Shown: positions 26,346 to 35,201 of the stretch, piece by piece | Layout: every line of letters begins with the position of its first letter | How positions within the stretch are numbered: the stretch's first letter is position 1 | Assembly: GCA_965237635.1 (NCBI GenBank) | Contig: CBDEFX010000002.1 | Coordinates: 1,302,001-1,366,000, forward strand | Length of the DNA stretch: 64,000 nt | Reading direction: 5' to 3' | Source of the DNA: CBDEFX01 sp965237635 | Lineage (GTDB): Bacteria; Chloroflexota; Dehalococcoidia; Lucifugimonadales; CAUZJF01 | Notes under the pieces: model-generated | Seen by the model: only the letters and a program-made list of their open reading frames with translations | Databases searched by the model: none | What the model was told of the DNA's origin: nothing | Translations under genes and position numbers: made by a program

Positions 26346-27425
26346 GTGGGACCGCGCGACACAGTTTTCGTTTACGTTGGAACGTACTCCCGAGGCCGGA
26401 ACGAAGGAGTGTACGTCTACCGCATGGACCCGTGGTCCGGCGAGCTGCATCTCACCTCCACGGTCGGCGGTCTAGGTAATCCTGCGTTCCTAACCATCGA
26501 CCCGCAGCAGCGTTACCTCTACACGGTCGACGAGGGTGAAGAGGTGCCGGATCCGTCGGTCGGCACCGTGACCGCTTTCTCCATCAACCGGCAGACCGGG
26601 GAGCTCAGCCTACTCAATAGGCAGGCGACGCAAGGGGCTGGCCCCTGCTACGTGACCGTAGACAGTTCGAGCAGCTTTGTGCTGGTCTCGAATTACTATA
26701 CCGGAACTGTATGTGCCCTTCCGACACATAATGGCCGGCTAGCGGAAGCCGTCGGCGTAGCGCAGCATGAGGGTTCCAGTGTCAATCCCGATAGGCAGGA
26801 GGGACCCCACGCCCACTCCGTTAACCTCGACCCCGACGGCCGCTACGCCTTCGCGGCCGATCTTGGAATCGACAAGCTTGTCGTCTACGAGCTGGATTCG
26901 GCCACAGGAAAGCTGACACCTCATGATGAGTTTCAGGCCAAACCCGGGGCCGGACCGCGACATTTCTCTTTTCACCCCACCGGAAGATACGCGTACCTTA
27001 TCAACGAGCTCGACTCCACGCTCACCACCTTCTCGTACGATGGGAGCAGCGGAACTCTCACGGAGTTAAACACGATCCCCACGCTGCCCGAGGACTTTGA
27101 GGGCGAGAGCACGTGCGCCGACGTGCACGTTTCACCATCGGGGCGGTTTGTCTACGGGTCGAATCGTGGCCATGACAGCATTGCGATCTTTGAGGTTGAC
27201 CAGGATAGCGGCAAGCTCACTCTGGTCGGCCACGAGCCGACGCAGGGCAAGACACCTCGCAACTTTGCCATCGACCCAACTGGGACCTACCTGCTGGTGG
27301 CCAATCAGGATTCCGGCACCATCGTGACTTTCCGAATGGACGACCGGACGGGCAAACTCACGCCGACCGAACGCATCACGGAGGTCCCTGAGCCTGCCTG
27401 TGTGAAAGTGGTCCGCTCCTCATAG
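26346..27425 (+). CDS. Lactonase, 7-bladed propeller (6-phosphogluconolactonase-like)
   Basis: The YbhE/Pgl family hydrolyses sugar lactones such as 6-phosphogluconolactone. The protein (359 residues) opens with FVYVGTYSRGRNEGVYVYRMD and has repeated blades with FLTIDPQQRYLYTVDE, PHAHSVNLDPDGRYAFAADLG (family His), GAGPRHFSFHPTGRYAYLINE and GKTPRNFAIDPTGTYLLVANQ. GTG 26346 is chosen for its GGAGGG nine bases upstream; the frame is open to 26241, but that part translates the palindromic repeat. It may complete the oxidative pentose phosphate path with zwf or serve a catabolic lactone in this cluster. Confidence 0.88.
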   Translation: MGPRDTVFVYVGTYSRGRNEGVYVYRMDPWSGELHLTSTVGGLGNPAFLTIDPQQRYLYTVDEGEEVPDPSVGTVTAFSINRQTGELSLLNRQATQGAGPCYVTVDSSSSFVLVSNYYTGTVCALPTHNGRLAEAVGVAQHEGSSVNPDRQEGPHAHSVNLDPDGRYAFAADLGIDKLVVYELDSATGKLTPHDEFQAKPGAGPRHFSFHPTGRYAYLINELDSTLTTFSYDGSSGTLTELNTIPTLPEDFEGESTCADVHVSPSGRFVYGSNRGHDSIAIFEVDQDSGKLTLVGHEPTQGKTPRNFAIDPTGTYLLVANQDSGTIVTFRMDDRTGKLTPTERITEVPEPACVKVVRSS

Positions 27426-27435
27426 TGGTCAAAAT

Positions 27436-28209
27436 ATGACGAAAGTTGCCTTGGTAACAGGAGCCGGGAGTGGGATTGGCAAGGTCATAGCCACTCTGTT
27501 TGTTCAGCAGGGTATCAAGACGGCGATCGTCGATATCGACGGAGAGAAGGCACGCCAATTGGCGGCCGATCTGCGGGGCTCGCCCGGGGAGGTCCTGTCG
27601 CTGGCAGGCGACGTGGGCTCGACGGAGGAGGTTGAAAGGGTTGTCTCGGAGACGGTCAGGGCATTTGGCGAGATCTCCATTGTAGTCAACAACGCCGGCA
27701 TCCAGACCGAGCGCCCTTTCTTGGAATTGCCTGTCGCGGACTGGGACTCTGTGATCAACACTAACCTGAAAGGCACATTTCTCGTGAGCCAGGCGTCGGC
27801 TAAGGCAATGGTACGAGATAGCGTAGCGGGAAGAATCGTGAACATTACGTCGGTCCATCAGGATATGCCTCGATCGGGCATAGCTCACTACGCCGCATCG
27901 AAGGGTGGGGTCCAGATGCTCACCAAGGTGATGGCGGTTGAGCTCGCGGAGTATGGGATCACCGTGAACTGCGTTGCACCTGGAGCCGTTGCCACGCCCA
28001 TGAACCAGCCGTTTCTTGATTCACCCTCGCTCGTCAAGGAGTTCAGCGCACGCGTGCCTGTCGGCAGAATCGCATCGCCGGAGGAGATCGCCAGGGCGGT
28101 GCTCTTCCTGGTCGAGGACGACTCCTCCTACATCACCGGCACGACGATCTACGTCGACGGAGGTGTGCTTTTGGTCGGTCCCCCTGGCAGCGCATCCGAG
28201 GTCCGTTAG
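27436..28209 (+). CDS. Short-chain dehydrogenase/reductase (SDR)
   Basis: A 257-residue classical SDR. It has the cofactor motif TGAGSGIG (residues 8-15), an acidic residue after strand 2 (VDIDGEKA) that favours NAD(H), the NNAG motif, the catalytic serine in NITS, and the active-site Y-x3-K in HYAASKGG. The gene follows the lactonase by 10 bases, so the two are likely co-transcribed. A sugar or polyol dehydrogenase role, as in FabG-like glucose dehydrogenases feeding a lactonase, fits the pairing but is inference. Confidence 0.9.
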   Translation: MTKVALVTGAGSGIGKVIATLFVQQGIKTAIVDIDGEKARQLAADLRGSPGEVLSLAGDVGSTEEVERVVSETVRAFGEISIVVNNAGIQTERPFLELPVADWDSVINTNLKGTFLVSQASAKAMVRDSVAGRIVNITSVHQDMPRSGIAHYAASKGGVQMLTKVMAVELAEYGITVNCVAPGAVATPMNQPFLDSPSLVKEFSARVPVGRIASPEEIARAVLFLVEDDSSYITGTTIYVDGGVLLVGPPGSASEVR

Positions 28210-28291
28210 TCATGACCCCTTCATTTCACCTATTGTTGTCGACTATTGAGTCAACAAGTAACGCGTTGGCAAGAGGGAATGCTGGCTGGCA

Positions 28292-30325
28292 TTGAACCCA
28301 AGCGAAGGATGGTCATATTCGGTGGCGAATCACGATATAGACACAATACACCTGGTATTCAAGACCCATCTTGACGTAGGGTTCACTGACTTCGCCGAGA
28401 CCGTGAAGCAGGACTATTTCTCGTCCTATATTCCGAAAGCCGTGGAGATGGCGAAATCTCTCAGGCGGGCCGGAGGCAACGAGCGCTTCATCTGGACGAC
28501 CGGGTCGTGGATCATCTACGAGTTCCTAGAGGAGGCGTCTCCCGAGAATCGAAAGTGGATGGAGGAGGCGATCGATGCCGGTGACGTCGTCTGGCACGGC
28601 CTCCCCTTCACGACGTACACCGAGATGATGGACGCCTCTCTCTTTAGATTTGGTCTGAGCCTGTCGCAGGAGTTGGACCGAAGGTTTGGCAAGAAGACGA
28701 TCGCCGCGAAGATGTCCGACGTGCCGGGACACACCAGGGCAATCGTTCCAATGCTGGCTGAGGCCGGAATCCGGGTACTCCACATCGGGGTGAACCCCTC
28801 GTCGACGCCTCCCGATGTTCCGCCGGCCTTTGTCTGGAGGAGCCCGGACGGATCAGAGGTCACCGTCATCTACCAGAAGGGGGAATATGGAGGACTTACT
28901 GTCCTGCCTGGAATGAGGACGGCGATGTCGATCGCTCAAACGCTCGATAACGTCGGTCCGCAGTCAGGAGACGACGTGATCGACGTTTTTACTGACTTGC
29001 GCAACCGGTATGTTGGGGCGGAGGTCGTCGCTTCGACTCTAGAGGGCTTTGCCGAGGACATCCTTCAGAACGGACTCGATCTGCCTGTTGTCACGGACGA
29101 GATTGGCGACAGCTGGATACACGGCATCGGCACGGACCCGACCAAGGTCCGCCGGTTTCGGGAGCTTTGCCGCTTACGTAACGAGCTGCTGGCCGACGGC
29201 AAGGCCGCTGCCATGCCGGGGCAGTTCACGAGCTTTAGCAGGTCACTCGTGATAATCCCGGAGCATACCTGGGGACTGGACCAGAAGGCCCACGCGCCCG
29301 ACTATGAGAACTACACTGCCGATGCCTTTGCCAGGGTCAGGAAGACGGAGAACTACCGGAAGCTCGAAGCCGCCTGGCAGGAACAGAGGGGCTATCTGGA
29401 AGACGCGATCGCAGCTTTAAGCGAAACCGCCCTCAACGGTAGTGTCCAGGAGAGGCTGGACGGCACCGAGCCGCGCGTCCCTGACCTGGATGGGTTCGAG
29501 GAGGTTGGTGCCGACGGGCAACTATTCGAAACACCCCACTTTAAGGTCGGCTTCGACCCCGATCATGGCGCTATTAATCGCCTGGTGGACAGAGAAGCGG
29601 GCTACAACTGGGCCGGCGCCAGGAACCCGTTAGGACAGTTTACCTACGAGGTCTTTTCGCAGCAGGACTACGACCGCTTCCTCGACCAGTACCAATACCC
29701 GGACGAGAGATACGACTGGTTTGTCAAGGACTTTTCCAAGCCCGGTCTGGACTCGGCCGTCCCGGCTCATAAGACCTGGCACGCCGCCCTGAAGACAATG
29801 TGGCGGCGTGACGACAACGCTGGCGTACGTTTCATCCTGGAAATGAGCGTGGAGAGGGAGGCTTCGACCACCTACGGCTGTCCGGCGCGGCTTTTCATGG
29901 AGGTCGACTTCCCGCGTTCTGAGAAGGCCGTTCTGGTCAACTTCCAGTGGTTCGAGAAAAGGGCTTCACGCCCCACTGAAGCCCTCTGGTTGTCGTTTAG
30001 CCCACGGACGGCGGTCGCGAACGGCTGGACGATGGACAAGATGGGCGAAGCGATCTCTCCATTGGAGGTCATTCGCAACGGGAACCGCAAGTTGCATGCC
30101 GTACAGACTGGTGTGGAGTATCAGGACGACAGGAGGCGCTTCAGTATTGAGAGCCACGATGCCCCGCTGGTGGCTCCCGGAGAGATGTCGTTACTGGACT
30201 TCAACAACAGGCAGCCGCCCCTGAAGAGGGGTATGCACTTCAACCTGTTCAACAGCGTGTTCGGGACGAACTTCCCCAACTGGTTTGAGGAAGACGGTCG
30301 CTTCAGATTTGTTCTGCGCTTCTAG
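28292..30325 (+). CDS. GH38-like (DUF5054) glycoside hydrolase family protein
   Basis: The N-terminal part resembles the GH38 alpha-mannosidase catalytic domain as seen in DUF5054 proteins: DTIHLVFKTHLDVGFTDFAE near residue 20 carries the His-x-Asp metal site, and AKMSDVPGHTRAIVPMLAEAG and VVTDEIGDSWIHG add candidate acid residues. The C-terminal half is beta-rich, typical of these enzymes. The 677-residue reading starts at TTG 28292; GTG 28322, just before ANHDIDTIHLV, is an equally possible start. It probably cleaves an alpha-linked sugar in the cytoplasm. Context with other sugar-type enzymes supports this. Confidence 0.8.
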   Translation: MNPSEGWSYSVANHDIDTIHLVFKTHLDVGFTDFAETVKQDYFSSYIPKAVEMAKSLRRAGGNERFIWTTGSWIIYEFLEEASPENRKWMEEAIDAGDVVWHGLPFTTYTEMMDASLFRFGLSLSQELDRRFGKKTIAAKMSDVPGHTRAIVPMLAEAGIRVLHIGVNPSSTPPDVPPAFVWRSPDGSEVTVIYQKGEYGGLTVLPGMRTAMSIAQTLDNVGPQSGDDVIDVFTDLRNRYVGAEVVASTLEGFAEDILQNGLDLPVVTDEIGDSWIHGIGTDPTKVRRFRELCRLRNELLADGKAAAMPGQFTSFSRSLVIIPEHTWGLDQKAHAPDYENYTADAFARVRKTENYRKLEAAWQEQRGYLEDAIAALSETALNGSVQERLDGTEPRVPDLDGFEEVGADGQLFETPHFKVGFDPDHGAINRLVDREAGYNWAGARNPLGQFTYEVFSQQDYDRFLDQYQYPDERYDWFVKDFSKPGLDSAVPAHKTWHAALKTMWRRDDNAGVRFILEMSVEREASTTYGCPARLFMEVDFPRSEKAVLVNFQWFEKRASRPTEALWLSFSPRTAVANGWTMDKMGEAISPLEVIRNGNRKLHAVQTGVEYQDDRRRFSIESHDAPLVAPGEMSLLDFNNRQPPLKRGMHFNLFNSVFGTNFPNWFEEDGRFRFVLRF

Positions 30326-30354
30326 CCCTCGGCGCCCTGCTGCGCAGTCGTGTC

Positions 30355-30387
30355 CACCCTCACCTCAATCCTCTCCCGTCAAGGGGG
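30355..30387 (+). repeat. Dispersed repeat, family C, copy 1
   Basis: CACCCTCACCTCAATCCTC followed by TCCCGTCAAGGGGG. The same order appears at 35091-35130. Confidence 0.65.
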
Positions 30388-30447
30388 CTTTGCACAAGAA
30401 ATCGGACACCCGCACCTTTTTCCCTCTCCCGTCAGGAGGAGAAGGGA

Positions 30448-30473
30448 GGGCGGGTTTGAAACCCGCCTCTACG
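30448..30473. repeat. REP palindrome (GGCGGGTTTG type)
   Basis: Arms GGGCGGGTTT and AAACCCGCC around G, followed by TCTACG; one base in the right flank differs from the copy at 3741-3766. Confidence 0.8.
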
Positions 30474-30547
30474 TCCAGGTTGGAATGGCCAGGACGGCGG
30501 TTCGACGGCTACGAGTAGGACTCCGCAACGACTTTAAGTACAAAGCC

Positions 30548-30608
30548 CGTCAAGGGAGAGGATGAATTCCTTCCCCTTTGATGGGGGAAGGTTAGGATGG
30601 GGGTGAGG
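30548..30608 (-). repeat. Dispersed repeat, family C, copy 2
   Basis: GTCAAGGGAGAGGATGAA and, after a hairpin-like TTCCCCTTTGATGGGGGAA, GGTTAGGATGGGGGTGAGG. This is the reverse orientation of copy 1. Confidence 0.6.
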
Positions 30609-30638
30609 AGCGCGACCTCAAACACCGTTGACTGAGCA

Positions 30639-31424
30639 CTACTGGCTGAGCCTTACCGGGACTCCCTCCAGCTTGCCGGCCTCGTGCATCTCCAGCCACT
30701 CGTCCATGAAGGTCTTGTTCCAGATGTCGGTCAACGGGTGCTCCATCATGTCCCGGTAGACCGTCCAGAACGTAACTAGCTCGTCGGCGCCGTCTCGGAA
30801 CGCTGCGTAGGCAGTGTCTACCGAGCGCACCAGGGCGGCCATCACGTATGGGCGTTGCTCCCAGCCACTGAACATCTTGACGCACTCCCTGACCAGTTGC
30901 GTCGGGTCGCCGCCCATCTCCTTCACCGGCTCGCAAAACGGCAGGATATGGTGGGCTCCCGCCTGCGCGACGGCGGCAGCCTGGGTTAGTGAGAATACGG
31001 TCGTGCAGAAAGTCTCTATGCCGTCTTGGGACAGCGTACTAAGAGCGCGCAGGCCGTCGACGCCAGTCGGTATCTTGATGATGACCTGGTCTGACATCGC
31101 GGCAAAGAATCGCCCGACTTCAATCAGCTCGTCGGCGGTTTGCCCATCGACCTCCACGACCACCTGTTTATCGGTGATGTCCAGGTAGCGCTTTACTACG
31201 TCCACCATCTTGCCGTATTTTTTCACCATCTGGTTCAAGACAACGGTGTTGGTGACGATGCCCGCCGCCCCCAAGGGCATCCACTCTTTCAGCTCTTCCG
31301 GGTCGCCTGCCAGCCATATCGCCGGGCCGCGGCCCGCGAGGCGCGCTCTTGTCACCCGACCCAGCTCTGCGTGTGCACCGTCGAGAGTGATCCTTCCAGC
31401 GAGATCAGTTTCTTGGGCAGTCAT
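30639..31424 (-). CDS. Transaldolase / fructose-6-phosphate aldolase-like protein
   Basis: Class I aldolases of the TalC/FSA group transfer or release a dihydroxyacetone unit through a Schiff-base lysine. The 261-residue protein has GIVTNTVVLNQ near residue 55, VVVEVDG, the catalytic VIIKIPTGVDGL with Lys117, and FCTTVFSLTQAAAVAQAGAHHILPF. Its length lies between FSA (about 220) and long transaldolases (about 320). It is convergent with the GH38-like gene and is followed upstream by the DegT gene on the same strand. Substrate could be fructose 6-phosphate, sedoheptulose 7-phosphate or a sugar acid. Confidence 0.88.
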   Translation of the reverse strand: MTAQETDLAGRITLDGAHAELGRVTRARLAGRGPAIWLAGDPEELKEWMPLGAAGIVTNTVVLNQMVKKYGKMVDVVKRYLDITDKQVVVEVDGQTADELIEVGRFFAAMSDQVIIKIPTGVDGLRALSTLSQDGIETFCTTVFSLTQAAAVAQAGAHHILPFCEPVKEMGGDPTQLVRECVKMFSGWEQRPYVMAALVRSVDTAYAAFRDGADELVTFWTVYRDMMEHPLTDIWNKTFMDEWLEMHEAGKLEGVPVRLSQ

Positions 31425-31526
31425 TTCTATTCCTCCTGTGCCTTCCGCACCGTCGCCGCCGGTCGCAGCCGTAGTCTAGAAGCAGGGGCCGAGGCTGTCA
31501 ACATTTCGAGAAAGGTCTGGGGCTGG

Positions 31527-32795
31527 CTATTTCAGATAAGCGCTCTCGACCTTCTTGAAGGCCGCCAGTATGTCGGCCGCTTCGTCGGCCCCCCAGCCCT
31601 CGTGCACGGTCATGAGCAGGTGGCTGTCCATAGCCGCCTCTGCGTTAGGACATGGAAACTCCCTGTTATGGGCGCCTTGATATAGGGGACTCGCCCAGGG
31701 ATAGCCGCTGGTGCCGAAGACACGACGGTGTTTGAACCAGTCCATCTTGTGGGGCATGAAGTAGGTCGGCTCCACGAGCACGCCCTCCGCCACCAGCGCT
31801 TCACAGAAGGCGTCCCTGTCACATATCAGCTTCTCCGCGTTGAACCCGAGCCGCCACCAGAAATAAGAAGGCTCCGCGCCGGAGATCTGACGCGGCACAC
31901 TGACGGATTGAAGGTCTAAGTCTTCGAACCCCGCCGTGAGCCTGGCGACAAATGCCCGCCGGCCTTCGACGATGCCTGGCAGCTTCTTGAGCTGCTCCCT
32001 GCCGATCGCCGCGCCCAGGTCGGTCAGATTGTGATTGAGGGAGGCGATCTGGTTCGTCGAGCCCTCCGGCAGGAAGAAGGGCTTGCCGCGGTCGGACGCC
32101 AGTCGGGCCGCCCGATATAGCTCCTCGCTCTTGGTGTAGACGAGGCCTCCCTGGCCGCCGGTCACGAAGTGCTTGCGGTTCATAGTCGAAAAGGCGGCGA
32201 GATCGCCGAAAGAGCCGACGAGCCGCCCATTCACCGTCGCGCCGTGAGCCTGAGCGCAGTCTTCGACCACCGGTATACGGTGCCTTTGGGCCACGGCCAT
32301 GATGCCCTCGATGTCTGCCGGCTCGCCCGGTATGTGAGCCATCACAATGGCGCTGGTCAGTGGTGAGATAACCTCCTCGACCTGCTCAGGGCCGACGTTG
32401 TAGCTACTTGGAGCGGAGTCCGCGATTATCGGGATGCAGTTGAGCATCACGATAGGCATGATGCCACCGGGGTCGGTAATCGGGCCTACGACGACTTCGG
32501 TAAACGGCTCGATGTCTAGAGCGCGTAGGGCGACATAAACGGCGCTGGTCCCCGAGCTGACGGCGTCAACGTACCCGCCGCCCATGAACTCGGCTACCTC
32601 TTCGCAGAAGGCCTCTTCGATCGGGCCGTTGTAGCTGAACGAGCGCCCGGTGGCCATCGACTCATCGAAGAGCGCGTTAACAGCCGCCCGCTCTTCGGGG
32701 CCGAACTGCCCGCGCTCGGGCCACGGCTCAGTCCGGACCTTTGGTCCGCCGTTGATTGCCAGCGAGGACAAGGGCTTGTTTCGTCTGTCGGTCAC
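31527..32795 (-). CDS. DegT/DnrJ/EryC1/StrS family PLP aminotransferase
   Basis: The family transaminates keto-sugars or performs related PLP reactions. Conserved parts are SGTSAVYVALRALDI, VVEDCAQAHGATVNGRLVGSFGDLAAFST split around the PLP-phosphate site, and NRKHFVTGGQGG with the cofactor lysine. I prefer GTG 32795 (422 residues) since the protein then starts MTDRRNKPLSSLAINGGPKV, as family members do; the open frame extends to a TTG at 32849. It is divergent from hyuA with about 130 bases between. There are no nucleotide-sugar genes nearby, so use in cell-surface sugar synthesis is not supported here. Confidence 0.9.
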   Translation of the reverse strand: MTDRRNKPLSSLAINGGPKVRTEPWPERGQFGPEERAAVNALFDESMATGRSFSYNGPIEEAFCEEVAEFMGGGYVDAVSSGTSAVYVALRALDIEPFTEVVVGPITDPGGIMPIVMLNCIPIIADSAPSSYNVGPEQVEEVISPLTSAIVMAHIPGEPADIEGIMAVAQRHRIPVVEDCAQAHGATVNGRLVGSFGDLAAFSTMNRKHFVTGGQGGLVYTKSEELYRAARLASDRGKPFFLPEGSTNQIASLNHNLTDLGAAIGREQLKKLPGIVEGRRAFVARLTAGFEDLDLQSVSVPRQISGAEPSYFWWRLGFNAEKLICDRDAFCEALVAEGVLVEPTYFMPHKMDWFKHRRVFGTSGYPWASPLYQGAHNREFPCPNAEAAMDSHLLMTVHEGWGADEAADILAAFKKVESAYLK

Positions 32796-32923
32796 CGTGC
32801 CGTATCCATGGGTTCGCCCGATTATAGGCGGGCCGTGAAACGCGGTCAACTAGGGCCGCATGGCCTCCGAAGCGGCGCTTAACGGGTCTGGCACTGGCCC
32901 ATCCAAACAGGTAAACTCTGCCC

Positions 32924-34966
32924 ATGGGCATACGTGTTGGGATTGACACGGGGGGCACGTTCACAGACTTGGTCGGCGTGGACGAAGAGAGCAACCGGTT
33001 GATAGTCGCGAAGCGCCCCTCCACCCCCCGGAACCCCGAACAGGGGGTCTTCAACACCCTGGCTGCCTCGGGTGTCGACATCGACGACATCAACTTCCTG
33101 ATCCTTGGAAGCACGATAGCGGTCAATGCACTGCACGAGAGGGCTGGCGCCCGGGTGCTCTATCTCACGACCAAGGGCTTTGAGGACGTACCGTTCATCC
33201 AGCGCCTGCACCGCGAGCACCACTACGATCTGGACTGGGTCAAGCCGGCCCCGTTCGTCGAACGGCGCGACTGCATAGGTGTGGACGAGCGCATCACAAA
33301 GGACGAGAAGGTCATCGTGCCACTGGAAGACGCTGAGTTGGAGCGGATTGGAGGTGTGGTGGCGGAGCGCATCGCCGAGAGCCCAGGCCCAACAGCGATC
33401 GCTGTAAATCTGCTGTTCGCCTACCTCAATCCGGCGCATGAGCTGAAGATCGGTGACTTCTTACGCCGGGAGTTCCCGGATATCCCCGTATCTCTATCCC
33501 ACCGTGTGGCGCCGATCTGGCGCGAGTACGAGCGCGGCACCACGACGCTTGCTGACGCCTACGTCAAGCCGCTCGTGGCCGGCTTCGCCAAGGACCTGGA
33601 CAACGGATTCCAAGAACGGGGTCTGAAGTGCAATTGGCAACTGATGAAGTCGAACGGCGGCAATATGGCGCCAGGGGCCGCATCCGAACAGGCCGTTCAG
33701 CTGCTTATGTCGGGTCTTGCCGGCGGGATTATCGCTGGCCGCTATCTCGGCGAGCTCGCCGGGAGCAACCGGGTCGTGACTCTCGATATGGGAGGCACGA
33801 GTACCGACGTTGGCGTCGTGATCGACGGCGAGTACGGGTACACAACCGAATACCAGGTAGAGTGGGGGATACCGGTCGCGGCACCATTCGTAGACATAAC
33901 CACCATCGGCGCGGGTGGGGGGTCGATCGCCTGGATAGACAAGGGCGGATTCCTGAAAGTCGGCCCTCAAAGCGCCGGCGCCGAGCCTGGGCCGGCGTGC
34001 TACGACGCAGGTGGCACGGATGCGACCGTGACCGATGCCAATCTCGTGCTCGGCCGCCTCAACCCCGACTACTTCCTCGGCGGCGAGATGAAGCTGAACC
34101 CGGACAAGGCCTTTGAGGCCGTCGTCGGGATAGGTGAAAGTGTGGGAATAGGCCTAGAGGAGGCCGCCCTGTCCATCGTCCAGCTCGCCAACGAGAACAT
34201 GGCGAACGCGATACGGTTGATCACGGTCGAGCGAGGAATCGACCCTAGGGAGTTCGATCTGGTGGCCTTCGGTGGCGCGGGCCCGTTGCACGGAGCGGCG
34301 CTCGCGGAATCGGTCGGCATCCGTCGAGTCATTGTCCCGCCTAACGCCGGGCTCGCCTCCGCCTTTGGGACCCTGGTCGCCGATCTGCGGGTAGACCGCT
34401 CGTGGACACATGCCTACCGCTCCAACGACCTGGACATCGGGCGCATAGACGAACGCTTCAACGCCTTTACGGAGTCAGCGTTGGAGACCCTTCGAGAAGA
34501 GGGGTTCACCGGGACTCCGGAGGTCCGGTGCTCGATCAGCATGCGATACTTGGGCCAGAACTACGAGCAGGATGTACCTATCGCGGCTGGGTCGATCAAC
34601 GAGTCGACGCTCGCCGAGGTTTTCGAGAGATTCCACCGGCAGCATGAGGCATTCTACGGCTACAGCATTCCTGGGGAAATCATGGAGTTGGTCCACTTCA
34701 ACATCAGCGTGATTGGGGAGGCCCCGAAGATTGTCCTCCCGAAACTGGACCCCGGGTCGGCTAACGGGTTCGGGCCCGTCGCGAACAGGCCGGTCTATTT
34801 CGAGGGTATGGGGCCCTTCGACTGTCCCGTGTTTCGAAGGGAGGCTCTGACTGCGGGCGCCGTGATAAAGGGGCCGGCTATAGTCGACGGCGTCGATTCC
34901 ACGGTGGTCCTCCCCGCCGAAAAACGGCTTTCCGTAACGGACAGGGGGCTACTGATAATCGAGTAG
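32924..34966 (+). CDS. hyuA: Hydantoinase/oxoprolinase family protein HyuA
   Basis: HyuA is the ATP-dependent subunit of N-methylhydantoinases, 5-oxoprolinase-like enzymes and acetone/acetophenone carboxylases. The 680-residue protein begins with GIDTGGTFTDLVGVDEE (phosphate loop), contains TLDMGGTSTDVGVV and GAGGGSIAWID in the middle, and FDLVAFGGAGPLHGAALAE. Length and domain order are normal for the family. It is followed by hyuB and a small Cys-rich protein, all on the same strand. The substrate is open: N-methylhydantoin, oxoproline and ketone carboxylation are alternatives. Confidence 0.95.
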   Translation: MGIRVGIDTGGTFTDLVGVDEESNRLIVAKRPSTPRNPEQGVFNTLAASGVDIDDINFLILGSTIAVNALHERAGARVLYLTTKGFEDVPFIQRLHREHHYDLDWVKPAPFVERRDCIGVDERITKDEKVIVPLEDAELERIGGVVAERIAESPGPTAIAVNLLFAYLNPAHELKIGDFLRREFPDIPVSLSHRVAPIWREYERGTTTLADAYVKPLVAGFAKDLDNGFQERGLKCNWQLMKSNGGNMAPGAASEQAVQLLMSGLAGGIIAGRYLGELAGSNRVVTLDMGGTSTDVGVVIDGEYGYTTEYQVEWGIPVAAPFVDITTIGAGGGSIAWIDKGGFLKVGPQSAGAEPGPACYDAGGTDATVTDANLVLGRLNPDYFLGGEMKLNPDKAFEAVVGIGESVGIGLEEAALSIVQLANENMANAIRLITVERGIDPREFDLVAFGGAGPLHGAALAESVGIRRVIVPPNAGLASAFGTLVADLRVDRSWTHAYRSNDLDIGRIDERFNAFTESALETLREEGFTGTPEVRCSISMRYLGQNYEQDVPIAAGSINESTLAEVFERFHRQHEAFYGYSIPGEIMELVHFNISVIGEAPKIVLPKLDPGSANGFGPVANRPVYFEGMGPFDCPVFRREALTAGAVIKGPAIVDGVDSTVVLPAEKRLSVTDRGLLIIE

Positions 34967-34992
34967 TACCGGCTCGATCTTGTCCCAAGAAA

Positions 34993-35030
34993 CCCTTCTC
35001 CCCTCGCGGGAGAAGGCTAGGATGAGGGGA
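34993..35030 (-). repeat. Dispersed repeat, family C, copy 3
   Basis: CCCTTCTCCCC / GCGGGAGAAGG forms a hairpin and is followed by CTAGGATGAGGGGA. It lies in the 235-base gap between hyuA and hyuB and could affect relative expression of the two subunits. Confidence 0.6.
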
Positions 35031-35090
35031 TCTTGACGGAAAGGCGACACCAGCTGTCCCTATATGACCGTTTCCGGCGGTTTATCGGAT

Positions 35091-35130
35091 CACCCTCACC
35101 TTAATCCTCTCCCTTGAAGGGAGAGGAAGG
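35091..35130 (+). repeat. Dispersed repeat, family C, copy 4
   Basis: CACCCTCACCTTAATCCTC then the hairpin TCTCCCTTGAAGGGAGA. It forms an inverted pair with copy 3 in the same gap. Confidence 0.65.
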
Positions 35131-35201
35131 AGGCGACCCGATCGACTACTCGCTTAGGCGTCGACAATACACATCTCAGTAAGGACTAACAGGGCGAATA
35201 G

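Larger units (their letters stand above)
30326..30638. other. Intergenic repeat island between convergent genes
   Basis: About 310 bases between the convergent GH38-like and transaldolase genes. No gene seen. It holds two family C elements (30355-30387, 30548-30608), a REP palindrome (30448-30473) and the GGCTTTGCACAAGA module at 30386-30399. Confidence 0.65.
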
